From the NCBI GenBank assembly GCA_009909005.1, contig JAAAOG010000062.1, positions 1-46,348 of the forward strand: a stretch of DNA of 46,348 bases. The letters run 5' to 3'. The DNA is from Alphaproteobacteria bacterium. Its GTDB lineage: Bacteria > Pseudomonadota > Alphaproteobacteria > DSM-16000 > Inquilinaceae. Positions 7,923-15,058 of this stretch are shown here, piece after piece (the stretch's first letter is position 1; every line of letters starts with the position of its first letter). The translations under genes and the position numbers were made by a program. Below the pieces are notes generated by a model. That model was not told the origin of the DNA. It did not search any database and saw nothing but the letters and a program-made list of their open reading frames with translations.

Positions 7923-8359
7923 CGGGCTTGCTGGGTGATGAGCCCGGCATCGCTGAGGGCCGTCTCGACCGCGGTGAATGGCAGGAGAACGCATTCGTGC
8001 CGCCCGGGCACCGCCTTGACCGGCGTAAAGGCCGCCAGGTCCGGCCAGCGTTCCGGCACCGGCCCGTCCGCGCGGATCATGCGGACGAAGGCGGCTGTCG
8101 TTTCGGTCAGCTCGGCAACCGGCCGGCCGGCGATTTCGCGTGCGACCAGGGCTGCGGCGGCCTCGCACAGCATGCAGCCGCGCAGGCCGTGGCCATGCGC
8201 GGCGATGCGACCGTCGACCACCTTCAGGTCGACGGTGATGCGGTCGCCGCAGAGCGGGTTTTCGGCCGTGGCGGTGATTGCCGGCCTTTCGAGACGCCTC
8301 GTTTCGCCGGCGGCGCGGGCGAGCTCAAGGATCGCCTGCTGATAGATGTCGTCGATCAT
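7907..8359 (-). CDS. SufU/IscU-like iron-sulfur scaffold protein
   Basis: This 150-residue protein fits the NifU_N/SufU family. The cluster or zinc ligands are visible as NPLCGD (Cys37, Asp39), GCMLCEA (Cys62, Cys65) and RHECVLLPF (Cys123). The spacing matches SufU, including the insertion between the second and third ligand regions. Its gene is the last of a minus-strand run and overlaps the MobA/MocA-like gene by four bases (ATGA), so translation is probably coupled. The setting, next to XdhC and a nucleotidyltransferase rather than a suf or isc operon, suggests sulfur or cluster delivery to a molybdenum hydroxylase. That role is inferred from context only. Confidence 0.87.
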   Translation of the reverse strand: MIDDIYQQAILELARAAGETRRLERPAITATAENPLCGDRITVDLKVVDGRIAAHGHGLRGCMLCEAAAALVAREIAGRPVAELTETTAAFVRMIRADGPVPERWPDLAAFTPVKAVPGRHECVLLPFTAVETALSDAGLITQQARQGTV

Positions 8360-8973
8360 CGATCCGGTCGGGAAAGCCGGCTGCGTAAGCGGGCAAGATC
8401 ATTGTGCCTATCGACATCGTCGAGAACGGCGTCGTCGTCCACTGCAACCGTTTCCAGACACGCGGAATTGATCTGCAGCAGGTCGCGCGCGCCGCGATCG
8501 CCGGACAGATTCTTCATCTCCGGAAAGAACCGCCGGCCCCAGAGCACCGGGTGACCGCGCCGGCCCCGGAAGGTCGGCGCCACGATGGTCCGGCCTGCCG
8601 CCGGGTCGAAGGCGGCGATCAGCCGCTCGATCAGGCCGGCGGTGATGCGTGGCATGTCGCCGAGGAGAATGATCGCGCCCTCGGCTTCCGGCGGCACCGC
8701 CTCCAGCCCGGCCCGCAGCGAGGCGCTGAGCCCCGCGGCGAAGTCCGGCGCTTCGGCCAGCCGGATCGGCCGCGCTTCAAGGGCGGCGGCGATGGCGGCA
8801 GCCTGATGGCCGGTCACCACAATGACCGGATCGGCACGGCAGGCGAGCGCGGCATCGACGGCCCAGGCCACCAGCGGCTTGCCGCCGAGGTCGGCCAGCA
8901 GCTTGTTCGGCTCGCCCATGCGGCGGCTGCGGCCGGCCGCCAGCACCAGGGCGGCGAGGGTTGGGCGGTTCAC
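8356..8973 (-). CDS. MobA/MocA-like molybdopterin nucleotidyltransferase
   Basis: The 205-residue protein has the NTP_transf_3 signature at its N-terminus (LVLAAGRSRRMGEPNKLLAD). It also has the later acidic motif ILLGDMPRI, which places the metal-binding aspartate. This is the fold of MobA, MocA and IspD. Placement directly after an xdhC gene (5-nt gap) favours a MocA-type CTP:molybdopterin cytidylyltransferase, which prepares the cofactor for xanthine-dehydrogenase-family enzymes. The choice between CTP and GTP cannot be made by eye with confidence. It is translationally coupled to the SufU-like gene. Confidence 0.88.
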   Translation of the reverse strand: MNRPTLAALVLAAGRSRRMGEPNKLLADLGGKPLVAWAVDAALACRADPVIVVTGHQAAAIAAALEARPIRLAEAPDFAAGLSASLRAGLEAVPPEAEGAIILLGDMPRITAGLIERLIAAFDPAAGRTIVAPTFRGRRGHPVLWGRRFFPEMKNLSGDRGARDLLQINSACLETVAVDDDAVLDDVDRHNDLARLRSRLSRPDR

Positions 8974-8978
8974 GGCGT

Positions 8979-10013
8979 TCAGGACCGGGTGCGCAGCACG
9001 GCCGTCATCTGCGCCAGGATCGACAGGGCGATTTCGGCCGGCGTGACCGAGCCGATCGGCAGGCCGGCGGGTCCGTGCACCCGGGCGATGGCGTCCGGGG
9101 CATGGCCGCGCTCGGCCAGCCGCGCCCGCCGCTTCGCCGACGTGCCCGTGCTGCCCAGCGCCGCGATGTAGAAGGCGTCGGAGGCCAGAGCCTGCTCCAG
9201 TGCCGGGTCGTCGAGCTTCGCGTCATGCGTCAGGGTGACGATGGCCGTCCGGGCATCGGGCTGCAGGGCCTCCAGCGCCGTGTCCGGCCAGTCGTCCGCC
9301 GCCAGCCGTACCGCCGGGAAGCGCTCATCGGTTGCGAAGGCGCGCCGCGGGTCGACGATGGTGACATCATAGCCGGCCAGTCCGGCCATCGGCGCCAGTA
9401 TCTGGGCGATGTGCACCGCGCCGACGATAATCAGCCGCAGCGGCGGATTGAAGGGCTGGACGAGGACCCTGCCGCTTTCGCTGTCGACGGTCCGGCAGAC
9501 ATCGTTGCGCCGGGCCGGGCCGGCGGCTGCCAGCGCCTCGGCCGGCGGGTCCCAGGATCCGGCGCGCCGGCTGCCATCCGGGGCGACCAGGACCCGGGCA
9601 CCGCCGTCCAGCGCCGTCAGCAGCACCACCGGCTGTCTTGCCGTTCTGGCCTCAAGCACGGCCGCCAGGATCGGGTCGTCGGCGGCAAGGGCCTCCAGCC
9701 GGACCTGCACCCGGCCGCCGCAGGGCAGCCCGACCTCCCAGGCCCGCGCGCTGGAGACGCCATAGGTGAGGAGGCGCGCGGCGCCCTCGACCATCACGTC
9801 CCGGGCCTGCCGGACGACATCGCCTTCGATGCAGCCGCCGGACACCGAGCCGGCCATGCGGCCTTCTTCATCGACGGCCATCAGGCTGCCGGCCGGCCGC
9901 GGCGACGAGCCCCAGGTCTCGACCACCGTCGCCAGCGCGACATGGCGCCCGGCGGCGCGCCAGGCGGCCGCACGATCCAGCGGGTCGGCGTCGCGGTGAA
10001 CGGGTTCGGTCAT
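8979..10013 (-). CDS. xdhC: XdhC family molybdenum cofactor insertion protein
   Basis: This 344-residue protein is of the XdhC/CoxI family, which binds and sulfurates molybdenum cofactor and hands it to xanthine-dehydrogenase-type apoenzymes. The N-terminal XdhC_CoxI domain includes VETWGSSPRPAGSLMAV and GSVSGGCIEGDVV with its conserved Cys. The C-terminal Rossmann-like domain includes LIIVGAVHIAQIL and ends with AALGSTGTSAKRRARL. The ATG at 10013 is chosen because it overlaps the stop of the upstream DUF29 gene as ATGA; an earlier in-frame start at 10040 would intrude on that gene. No molybdenum hydroxylase subunit genes are present in the window, which is unusual for this gene. Confidence 0.9.
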   Translation of the reverse strand: MTEPVHRDADPLDRAAAWRAAGRHVALATVVETWGSSPRPAGSLMAVDEEGRMAGSVSGGCIEGDVVRQARDVMVEGAARLLTYGVSSARAWEVGLPCGGRVQVRLEALAADDPILAAVLEARTARQPVVLLTALDGGARVLVAPDGSRRAGSWDPPAEALAAAGPARRNDVCRTVDSESGRVLVQPFNPPLRLIIVGAVHIAQILAPMAGLAGYDVTIVDPRRAFATDERFPAVRLAADDWPDTALEALQPDARTAIVTLTHDAKLDDPALEQALASDAFYIAALGSTGTSAKRRARLAERGHAPDAIARVHGPAGLPIGSVTPAEIALSILAQMTAVLRTRS

Positions 10014-10495
10014 TCCAAATCGTGGCGGTTGGCCGGCCACCAGGCGTGATCAAGGATCTCGACCAGGCTGTAGGGGAGCTCAGCCGGCAGCATGGACGGA
10101 TCGATCCGGTCCGGCTGCAGCCCGATGGCGGCCAGCTCGCGCCCTTTCCGGAAGCTCTTGGTCGGGAGGGTCGGGAGCTCCGGTTTCAGGCTCGGGCTTT
10201 GGGTGAGCGATTCCTGCACCGCCTCGCGATGGTTGGTGACCGAGTCCCGCCAGCCGCGTCGGGGCTCAGGGGCCGGCGAGTATTCGAGTTTGAGCAAATG
10301 TTCGATGACCCGGGCGAGCGCGCTTGCCAGAACGTGACGGTCGCGGGCGCCCAAATCCTCGATCTGCTCGGCGAGATGCTCCGGGTCGAGCCCGGCCGGA
10401 AGCGCATCGCCGCGCCCGGCCAGCGCCCGCAGGGCGCGGGCCTGCTGGGCCGACCAGGCGGCGAAATCGGCCTCGTACAGGGTCTCGCTGTCCAT
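10010..10495 (-). CDS. DUF29 family protein (copy 1)
   Basis: This roughly 161-residue protein has the DUF29 pattern: LYEADFAAWSAQQARALR near the start, then LAEQIEDLGARDRHVLASAL, and IEHLLKLEYSP in the middle. The function of DUF29 is unknown; it is a mostly helical cytoplasmic protein, often in several copies per genome in alphaproteobacteria and cyanobacteria. The ATG at 10495 is chosen because GAGG stands just before it within the stop region of the upstream copy, leaving an 8-nt gap. It is coupled to xdhC by an ATGA overlap. It is clearly a diverged tandem duplicate of its neighbour. Confidence 0.85.
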   Translation of the reverse strand: MDSETLYEADFAAWSAQQARALRALAGRGDALPAGLDPEHLAEQIEDLGARDRHVLASALARVIEHLLKLEYSPAPEPRRGWRDSVTNHREAVQESLTQSPSLKPELPTLPTKSFRKGRELAAIGLQPDRIDPSMLPAELPYSLVEILDHAWWPANRHDLE

Positions 10496-10503
10496 CGCGC
10501 GCC

Positions 10504-10983
10504 TCATTTCAGTCCGAAGCGGTTCGTCGGCCACCAGTCATCGAGAACTTGCCCGGCGGTGTAGCCGGCCTCCGCCGGCAGTTCTGCCTGCGGCTCTCTG
10601 GCGGCAAGGCTGTCCGCCGCGTAATCATGGCCGCGCTGCAATGCCTTGGGCAGCAGGCCCGGCACTTCGGCCCTCAGGCTGGGACTCTGGTCAAGCACGT
10701 CGCGGAGACGGTCCCGCTGTTTCTTGACGGAATGCTTCCAGCCGGCGCGGGGGCGGTCGGCCCGCGCATATTCGAGTTTCAGGAGATGTTCGACAATCCG
10801 CGCCAGAGCACTGATGACGGCACGCCGGTCGCGCTGGCCCAAGCTCTCGATCTCCTCGGCGAGGTTTTCCAGGTCGAGCCCGGCCGTCAGATTGGCTCGA
10901 AGCTCCGCCAGCCGGCGCAATTCCGCGGCCTGCTTCCGGGTCCAGTCGACGAAATCCTGATCATAAAGGCCGTGGTCGGGCAT
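10504..10983 (-). CDS. DUF29 family protein (copy 2)
   Basis: This 159-residue DUF29 protein shows the family pattern in LYDQDFVDWTRKQAAELR, NLAEEIESLGQRDRRAVISA and VEHLLKLEYARAD. The end is DDWWPTNRFGLK, parallel to DHAWWPANRHDLE in the downstream copy. The ATG at 10983 follows an AAGAGGA ribosome site. Longer open frame upstream has no protein-like character and overlaps the amidotransferase gene. The 70-nt gap to that gene leaves room for either read-through or a separate promoter. Nothing visible indicates a catalytic site. Confidence 0.87.
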   Translation of the reverse strand: MPDHGLYDQDFVDWTRKQAAELRRLAELRANLTAGLDLENLAEEIESLGQRDRRAVISALARIVEHLLKLEYARADRPRAGWKHSVKKQRDRLRDVLDQSPSLRAEVPGLLPKALQRGHDYAADSLAAREPQAELPAEAGYTAGQVLDDWWPTNRFGLK

Positions 10984-11053
10984 CGGCGGCGTCCTCTTGC
11001 GCCGATATGCTATACCAAAGCAATCGCGCTTCCGAGCCTCGCCCGCACTCCGC

Positions 11054-11839
11054 TCAGGTCCCGGAGCGGCCGGCCGGCTCGGGGACGCCGGGGCGTGCCG
11101 TCTCGGGGTGCGCCTCGCCGCCCTTGGCCTGCAGGAGCCGCCGCCGACGGCGCGCGGCGCGGACGAGCCCGCGATAAAGGCCGGTCTGCCGGCCGCGGTA
11201 GAACAGCAGCTCCGGGTGCCATTGCACGCCGACCATGAACCGGCGTCCGGGCACCTCGATCGCCTGGACGATATCGTGCTGGTCGCGCGCCGCGACAACA
11301 ACCCCGTCGCCCAGCCGTTGCACAGCCTGGTGGTGCAGGCTGTTCACCCGCGTCGTCTCGCATCCCAGCATGACCCGCAGCCGCGTGCGCGGCGTGATGC
11401 GGACCTGCTTGCGCGGCAGGATGGTCTTCAGCCGCGGTGCCTCGGTGAAGGTGGTGTAGATGTCCTGGTGCAGCGTGCCGCCGCGCGACAGGTTGAGCAT
11501 CTGGCAGCCGCGGCAGACGCCCAGCACCGGCAGGCCGCGCCGTTCGGCCCGCCCCAGCAGCGTCAGCTCGAAGGCGTCGCGGTCGGGATCGATCTTGATG
11601 TCGAGCCGGACGTCACCGCCGTAGATTTCGGCGCCGATGTCGTCGCCGCCGCCGACCACGAACCCGTCAAGGCCTTCGGTCAGCCGCTCGTCCTCGCCCG
11701 GGACCAATCGCCGCGGCCAGGCACCGGACAGGATGAGAGACAGAGCGTGCAGGCGCCAGAGCCGGCGCCCCTTGCCGCGCGAGCCGGTGACGCCGATGCG
11801 CGGCCAGCGTTCCGTCAGAACGCGCCACAGCCGTTTCAT
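11054..11839 (-). CDS. Class-I glutamine amidotransferase-like / peptidase C26 hydrolase
   Basis: This 261-residue protein is related to PuuD and gamma-glutamyl hydrolases (C26). The nucleophile is Cys109 in VLGVCRGCQMLN; His208 and Glu210 in VGVQWHPELL complete the triad. DGFVVGGGDDI is the usual substrate-side loop. The enzyme should hydrolyse a gamma-glutamyl amide or supply ammonia from glutamine. Its ATG overlaps the ATP-grasp gene's TGA (ATGA), so the two proteins are probably made together. This suggests that the pair forms one ligase/amidotransferase system. The C-terminal 30 residues are Arg-rich and unlike the core family. Confidence 0.9.
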   Translation of the reverse strand: MKRLWRVLTERWPRIGVTGSRGKGRRLWRLHALSLILSGAWPRRLVPGEDERLTEGLDGFVVGGGDDIGAEIYGGDVRLDIKIDPDRDAFELTLLGRAERRGLPVLGVCRGCQMLNLSRGGTLHQDIYTTFTEAPRLKTILPRKQVRITPRTRLRVMLGCETTRVNSLHHQAVQRLGDGVVVAARDQHDIVQAIEVPGRRFMVGVQWHPELLFYRGRQTGLYRGLVRAARRRRRLLQAKGGEAHPETARPGVPEPAGRSGT

Positions 11840-13167
11840 CGCCGCATCTCCTCGGGCAAACGCCCGTTCCGAATGAGGTAGCCGATGGTGTAGAGCAGGC
11901 CGAGCCCGGCATAGGGGTCCTCGGCGGTGAAGAGTTCCGCCCGGGCCTCCGCCGCCCGCTGCCATTTCTCGTCGAAGCGCTGCCGCGTCCGGCTGGGCAG
12001 GATCGATTCCCACAGTGCCTGGGTCAGCTGGCCCAGCCCCTGCCACCAGCTGCCGCCGCGCAGATGCTGGCCCGCCTCTCTCCAGGCGGCTTCCAGCTGC
12101 TCGAAGCGGCCGGTGTCCTCGGCCAGGTCCTCGATGGCGCCGAGCAGCCAGAGCAGCGGCACCTTGGTGCGCTGGCCGATGCGCGGGGAGGGGCTCTCCG
12201 GCACCGCGCCATGGACAAACAGGCAGTAGAGCAGCCAGGGATATTGCACGCCGGATTCCAGCGACTGGAACAGCCCGCCCCAGAAGCGCGGATTGATTTC
12301 CAGCAGCTTCGGGGTGGTGTCGGGATCGCCGTCCCAGCGGAAGTCCATCTCGATGACGCCGGTCCACCCCAGCGGCTCCAGCAACCGCTCGGCGATTGCC
12401 GGCATCGGCCCGGGCTCGACCGTCTCGCGCAGCACGCCGAAGCCGCCTTCGCCGGGGAAGGTCTCGAGATTGCGATAGGCCATCTGGGCGCGGACATGGC
12501 CGTCCTGGCAGAGGGCCGTCAGGCAGTAATCCTCCCCCGGTGCCATGCCCTGGGCAAGGATGGCGCCCTCCTTGGCGGAGGCCGCCGCCACCTCCCACGC
12601 TTCGTCGAGCCCCTCCGGCGTGTCGACCTTGGTGATGCCGCGTCCGCCGGTCGCCGTCGCCGGCTTGACGAACAGCGGCAGGCCGATCGCCTCGGCCGCC
12701 TCGCGAAGGTCGGCGGCGCTGTCGACCAGACGGGTCGGCGGGATCGGCACATCCAGCCGCTCGGCTGTCGGCACCAGCCGGTCCTTGGGGAAGACCTGGC
12801 CGATCGCCTCGATCGACGGCGTCGTCACTTTGATATAGGGCTCGAAGCGGTGGCGGTGCCGGGCGATCATCGGCGTGTCCTCATGGATCGGCATGAGGAC
12901 ATAGGGCCGGTCATCCTCCGGCGCGTGGGCCTGCACCGCCGCGACCAGCGACGCGATGAACGCCTCTTCCCCGTCGATTTTCGCGGCATGCAGAAAGGTG
13001 CGGGTGACATAGCGCGAGAAGGACAGCGCCATCATCGGGCTGTCGTCGCAGCCGATCACCTCGACCCCGTGTTCGCCGAGCGAGCGGGCCGCCGCCAGCG
13101 CCATCAGGCTGCGGCCATGGGTGAGGATCACCCGGCCCGCCGGGACCATTCCGGTGGTTTCCGCCAT
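11836..13167 (-). CDS. ATP-grasp domain ligase (CarB-like carboxylate-amine ligase)
   Basis: This 443-residue protein has an N-terminal Rossmann-like pre-ATP-grasp domain (RVILTHGRSLMALAAARSL, about 12-30). The ATP-grasp fold follows, with LPLFVKPATATGGRGITKV as the ATP-binding glycine loop and LLEINPRFWGGL as the metal-binding motif. A helical C-terminal extension of about 140 residues follows. It should join a carboxylate to an amine through an acyl phosphate; neither substrate is known. The ATG at 13167 was chosen over a longer frame whose extra residues lack protein character. Translational coupling to the C26 gene suggests a partnership in which that protein provides nitrogen or edits the product. 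Confidence 0.88.
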   Translation of the reverse strand: MAETTGMVPAGRVILTHGRSLMALAAARSLGEHGVEVIGCDDSPMMALSFSRYVTRTFLHAAKIDGEEAFIASLVAAVQAHAPEDDRPYVLMPIHEDTPMIARHRHRFEPYIKVTTPSIEAIGQVFPKDRLVPTAERLDVPIPPTRLVDSAADLREAAEAIGLPLFVKPATATGGRGITKVDTPEGLDEAWEVAAASAKEGAILAQGMAPGEDYCLTALCQDGHVRAQMAYRNLETFPGEGGFGVLRETVEPGPMPAIAERLLEPLGWTGVIEMDFRWDGDPDTTPKLLEINPRFWGGLFQSLESGVQYPWLLYCLFVHGAVPESPSPRIGQRTKVPLLWLLGAIEDLAEDTGRFEQLEAAWREAGQHLRGGSWWQGLGQLTQALWESILPSRTRQRFDEKWQRAAEARAELFTAEDPYAGLGLLYTIGYLIRNGRLPEEMRR

Positions 13168-13397
13168 GCTGTTTCCGTATCCGTTGCCCCGGACCGGCGA
13201 AATGCCGGCCGTGTGTTTACGATGCACAACGTTTGGTGCGCGAGACGGTTCCGTTGCAGGTGTTGCGTTTCGTCGCGGCGGACGCCCCCTCTCCATGCGT
13301 ATAGGTGGCGGAACCCCGCCATCGTCCCAGTGTTGGACGGCGAAACCGACCCCCGAAGAGGGGCGCTTTCAACACAGATGCCGAAAGGAGGCTGGAG
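13168..13397. promoter_or_regulatory. Divergent promoter region between ATP-grasp and dps genes
   Basis: The 230-nt gap must hold promoters for both divergent genes. A short hairpin with stem CCCC/GGGG around GAAGA lies near 13351-13364, in the probable dps leader. No clear OxyR, Fur or IHF consensus was identified by eye. Confidence 0.35.
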
Positions 13398-13910
13398 ATG
13401 GCGACAGCCGATGTTCTCAAGCCGCACGCCACGGTCGACGAGGTCGAGACCGGCCTTGGCAAGGATGCCCGGGAGAACCTGGCCGTGGGCCTCTCGGCCC
13501 TGGTCGCAGACAGCTACATGCTGCTGGTCAAGACCCAGGGCTTTCACTGGAACGTGGTGGGACCGCTCTTCCGGACCCTGCACAAGATGACGGAGGACCA
13601 GTACCGCGAGCTGTTCGAGGGCGCCGACGAAATCGCCGAGCGCATCCGCATGCTGGGCTATCCGGCGCCGGGCAGCTTTGCGCAGATGTCGTCGATGTCG
13701 GCGATCAAGGAGCGCACCGACAACACGCCGAGCGCCGAGGAGATGGTCAGCGAGCTGATCGCCGATCACGAGACGCTGGTGCGCCGCATGCGCGAGGTGG
13801 CGGTGGCCGCCGACGAGCTGTCCGACACGGTCACCAACGACCTGCTGACCGAGCGGATGGCGGCGCACGAAAAGACCATCTGGATGATGAAGGCGACCAT
13901 CGCCCAGTAA
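13398..13910 (+). CDS. dps: Dps family DNA-binding ferritin-like protein
   Basis: The 170-residue protein is a Dps/MrgA-type mini-ferritin, which stores iron, detoxifies peroxide and protects DNA as a dodecamer. The inter-subunit ferroxidase signature is visible in QGFHWNVVGPLFRTLHKM and YRELFEGADEIAERIRMLG (two His plus the Asp/Glu ligands). Length and four-helix pattern are normal. An AAAGGAGG ribosome site precedes the ATG at 13398; the frame extends further upstream but without support. A good terminator follows, so it is a single-gene transcript. Expression in stationary phase or under oxidative stress is expected from the family. Confidence 0.95.
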   Translation: MATADVLKPHATVDEVETGLGKDARENLAVGLSALVADSYMLLVKTQGFHWNVVGPLFRTLHKMTEDQYRELFEGADEIAERIRMLGYPAPGSFAQMSSMSAIKERTDNTPSAEEMVSELIADHETLVRRMREVAVAADELSDTVTNDLLTERMAAHEKTIWMMKATIAQ

Positions 13911-13977
13911 TTGACGCATTCGGGACCTATCGAGCACGGAGCCGGTTCGCCGGCGTGGAGTGCGCTCCCTGTTCTCA

Positions 13978-14010
13978 CCCGGCCGGACCCAGGTCCGCGC
14001 CGGGTTTTTT
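13978..14010 (+). terminator. Terminator of dps
   Basis: A long GC-rich stem with one bulge (CCCGGCCGGACC against GGTCCGCGCCGGG, 13978-14004) is followed by six T (14005-14010). It lies 68 nt after the dps stop on the same strand. Confidence 0.82.
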
Positions 14011-14096
14011 CATTTTATTGTTGTCGTGGTCCTTTGGATGCACGGCGAGGTTGTCGGTAGGCCAATCGAAGCTCAACGCATTAATGCGCGTTTTTT

Positions 14097-14303
14097 CTAT
14101 CGATCGAGCGGCCGGCAGCGTATGCGGTAGGGTTCGATGACGACAAAATGGTTAAGACAGCCTCGCCCCAACCCTGTCAAAGCACGGACCGCGCGCAAAG
14201 CCATCTCGGCCCGACAGAGAGAAGCGAGGGTCAGGAGGATGACCCAGACCGCCGGCCGGCGAAGGCGGATCGTCAATTCGCCGAAATCCCTATCCTCCGT
14301 CAG
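14097..14303 (-). pseudogene. 5'-truncated DUF5615 PIN-like toxin gene
   Basis: The minus strand encodes about 67 residues matching the C-terminal half of DUF5615 proteins, the PIN-like predicted nucleases of toxin-antitoxin pairs. The visible core is LLTEDRDFGELTIRLRRP, then VWVILLTL, and the ending FVVIEPYRIRCRPL, before a TAG at 14097-14099. The N-terminal half of the domain (the LLDEN region) is missing. Upstream of LLTED the sequence runs straight into the repeat island, whose unit begins at 14302. No complementary 5' half was found beyond the repeats. The gene therefore seems to have been decapitated by repeat insertion or a deletion joined to it, and no antitoxin remains. Confidence 0.62.
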
Positions 14304-14419
14304 TAACGGGTAGGTTGAGGTGAGCAAAGCGAACCCCAACATTTCAATTTGTGCCAAGAGTTGGGGTTCGCGCTGCTCACCCCAACTACCGGGACTTGCT
14401 GGGAGCCCGCGCTCCGGAG
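14302..14419. repeat. Long hairpin repeat, copy 1
   Basis: This copy contains a long inverted repeat: GTGAGCAAAGCGAACCCCAAC (first 20 nt shown from 14321) pairs with GTTGGGGTTCGCGCTGCTCAC around a loop of about 20 nt. Flanking CTACCGGGACTTGCTGGGAG links it to the next module. Elements of this GTTGGGGTTCGC/GCGAACCCCAAC type are familiar from scattered repeats in other bacterial genomes, as recalled and not searched. Confidence 0.78.
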
Positions 14420-14421
14420 TG

Positions 14422-14477
14422 CGGTCTTGGAGGGTCGGCTTTCAGCCGACTGCGGCGGCAGGGATGCCGCCGCTCCG
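14422..14477. repeat. Double-palindrome module 1
   Basis: This module has the core TTGGAGGGTCGGCTTTCAGC at 14427, followed by the GCGGCGGCAGGGATGCCGCC palindrome and CTCCG. It is isolated from the regular array by the second long hairpin. Confidence 0.75.
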
Positions 14478-14510
14478 TCATGCGGGCGGGGATGCGCGCG
14501 CTCCGAAGCA

Positions 14511-14616
14511 AGTAACGGGTAGCAAAGCGAACCCCAACATTTCAATGCGCGCAAAAGTTGGGGTTCGCGTTGCTCACCCCAACCTACCGGGACTTGCTGG
14601 GAGCCCGCGCTCCGGA
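14511..14616. repeat. Long hairpin repeat, copy 2
   Basis: This second copy shares AGTAACGGGTAG, the AGCGAACCCCAAC arm, the GTTGGGGTTCGCG arm and the CTACCGGGACTTGCTGGGAG tail with copy 1. It lacks the GTTGAGGTG segment after GGGTAG, and its loop differs (GCGCGCAAAA instead of TTGTGCCAAGA). The differences show that the copies have diverged since duplication. Confidence 0.78.
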
Positions 14617-15021
14617 GTGCGGTCTTGGAGGGTCGGCTTCCAGCCGACCGCGGCGGCAGGGATGCCGCCGCTCCGACATGCGCTGGACGCGTGCGCTCCG
14701 GAGTGTGGTTTTGGAGGGTCGGCTTTCAGCCGACCACGGCGGCAGGATGCCGCCGCTCCGACGCGCGCTGCACGCACGGGCTCCCGAGGTGCGGTCTTGG
14801 AGGGTCGGCTTCCAGCCGACCACGGCGGCAGGATGCCGCCGCTCCGACACGCGCTGCACGTACGGGCTCCCGAGGTGGGGTCTTGGAGGGTCGGCTTCCA
14901 GCCGACCGCGGCGGCAGGATGCCGCCGCTCCGTTGTGCGGGCGGGGACGCCCGCGCTCCGAAGTGCGGTTTTGGAGGGTCGGCTTTCAGCCGACTGCGGC
15001 GGCAGGGATGCCGCCGCTCCG
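14617..15021. repeat. Tandem array of five double-palindrome modules, 86-bp period
   Basis: Modules 2-6 begin at 14625, 14711, 14797, 14883 and 14971. The sequence between modules is also related (CTCCGGAGTG or CTCCCGAGGTG), so the whole 86-bp unit is duplicated, not just its palindromes. Changes in one palindrome arm are often matched in the other, for example CCGACC against GGTCGG and CCGACT with mismatch, which hints at constraint on folding. Confidence 0.8.
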
Positions 15022-15058
15022 TGCGGAGGGTGCCCGCGATTCGGGGTCGGCCCGGCCC

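Larger units (their letters stand above)
14302..15021. repeat. Non-coding repeat island with two repeat types
   Basis: The island holds a roughly 170-bp composite unit present twice (14302-14477 and 14511-14675), followed by four more copies of its second half. The second half is a module of about 60 bp made of two adjacent palindromes, GGTCGGCTT-(T/C)-CAGCCGAC(C/T) and GGCGGCA-(GG)GAT-GCCGCC. The six modules start at 14427, 14625, 14711, 14797, 14883 and 14971, a period of 86-88 bp in the last five. No frame looks coding. It looks like a REP/BIME-like or tandem structural repeat, not a gene. Confidence 0.88.

Noticed and set aside
14075-14098. CGCATTAATGCG palindrome followed by T-run as a terminator
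   Set aside because: The palindrome has almost no loop and only a short stem. It lies after the dps terminator with no new plus-strand gene, so the evidence is too weak to list.
14302-15021. Possible CRISPR array
   Set aside because: The repeated units are about 60 bp with two palindromes, and the sequence between them is itself related rather than unique. No cas gene is present.
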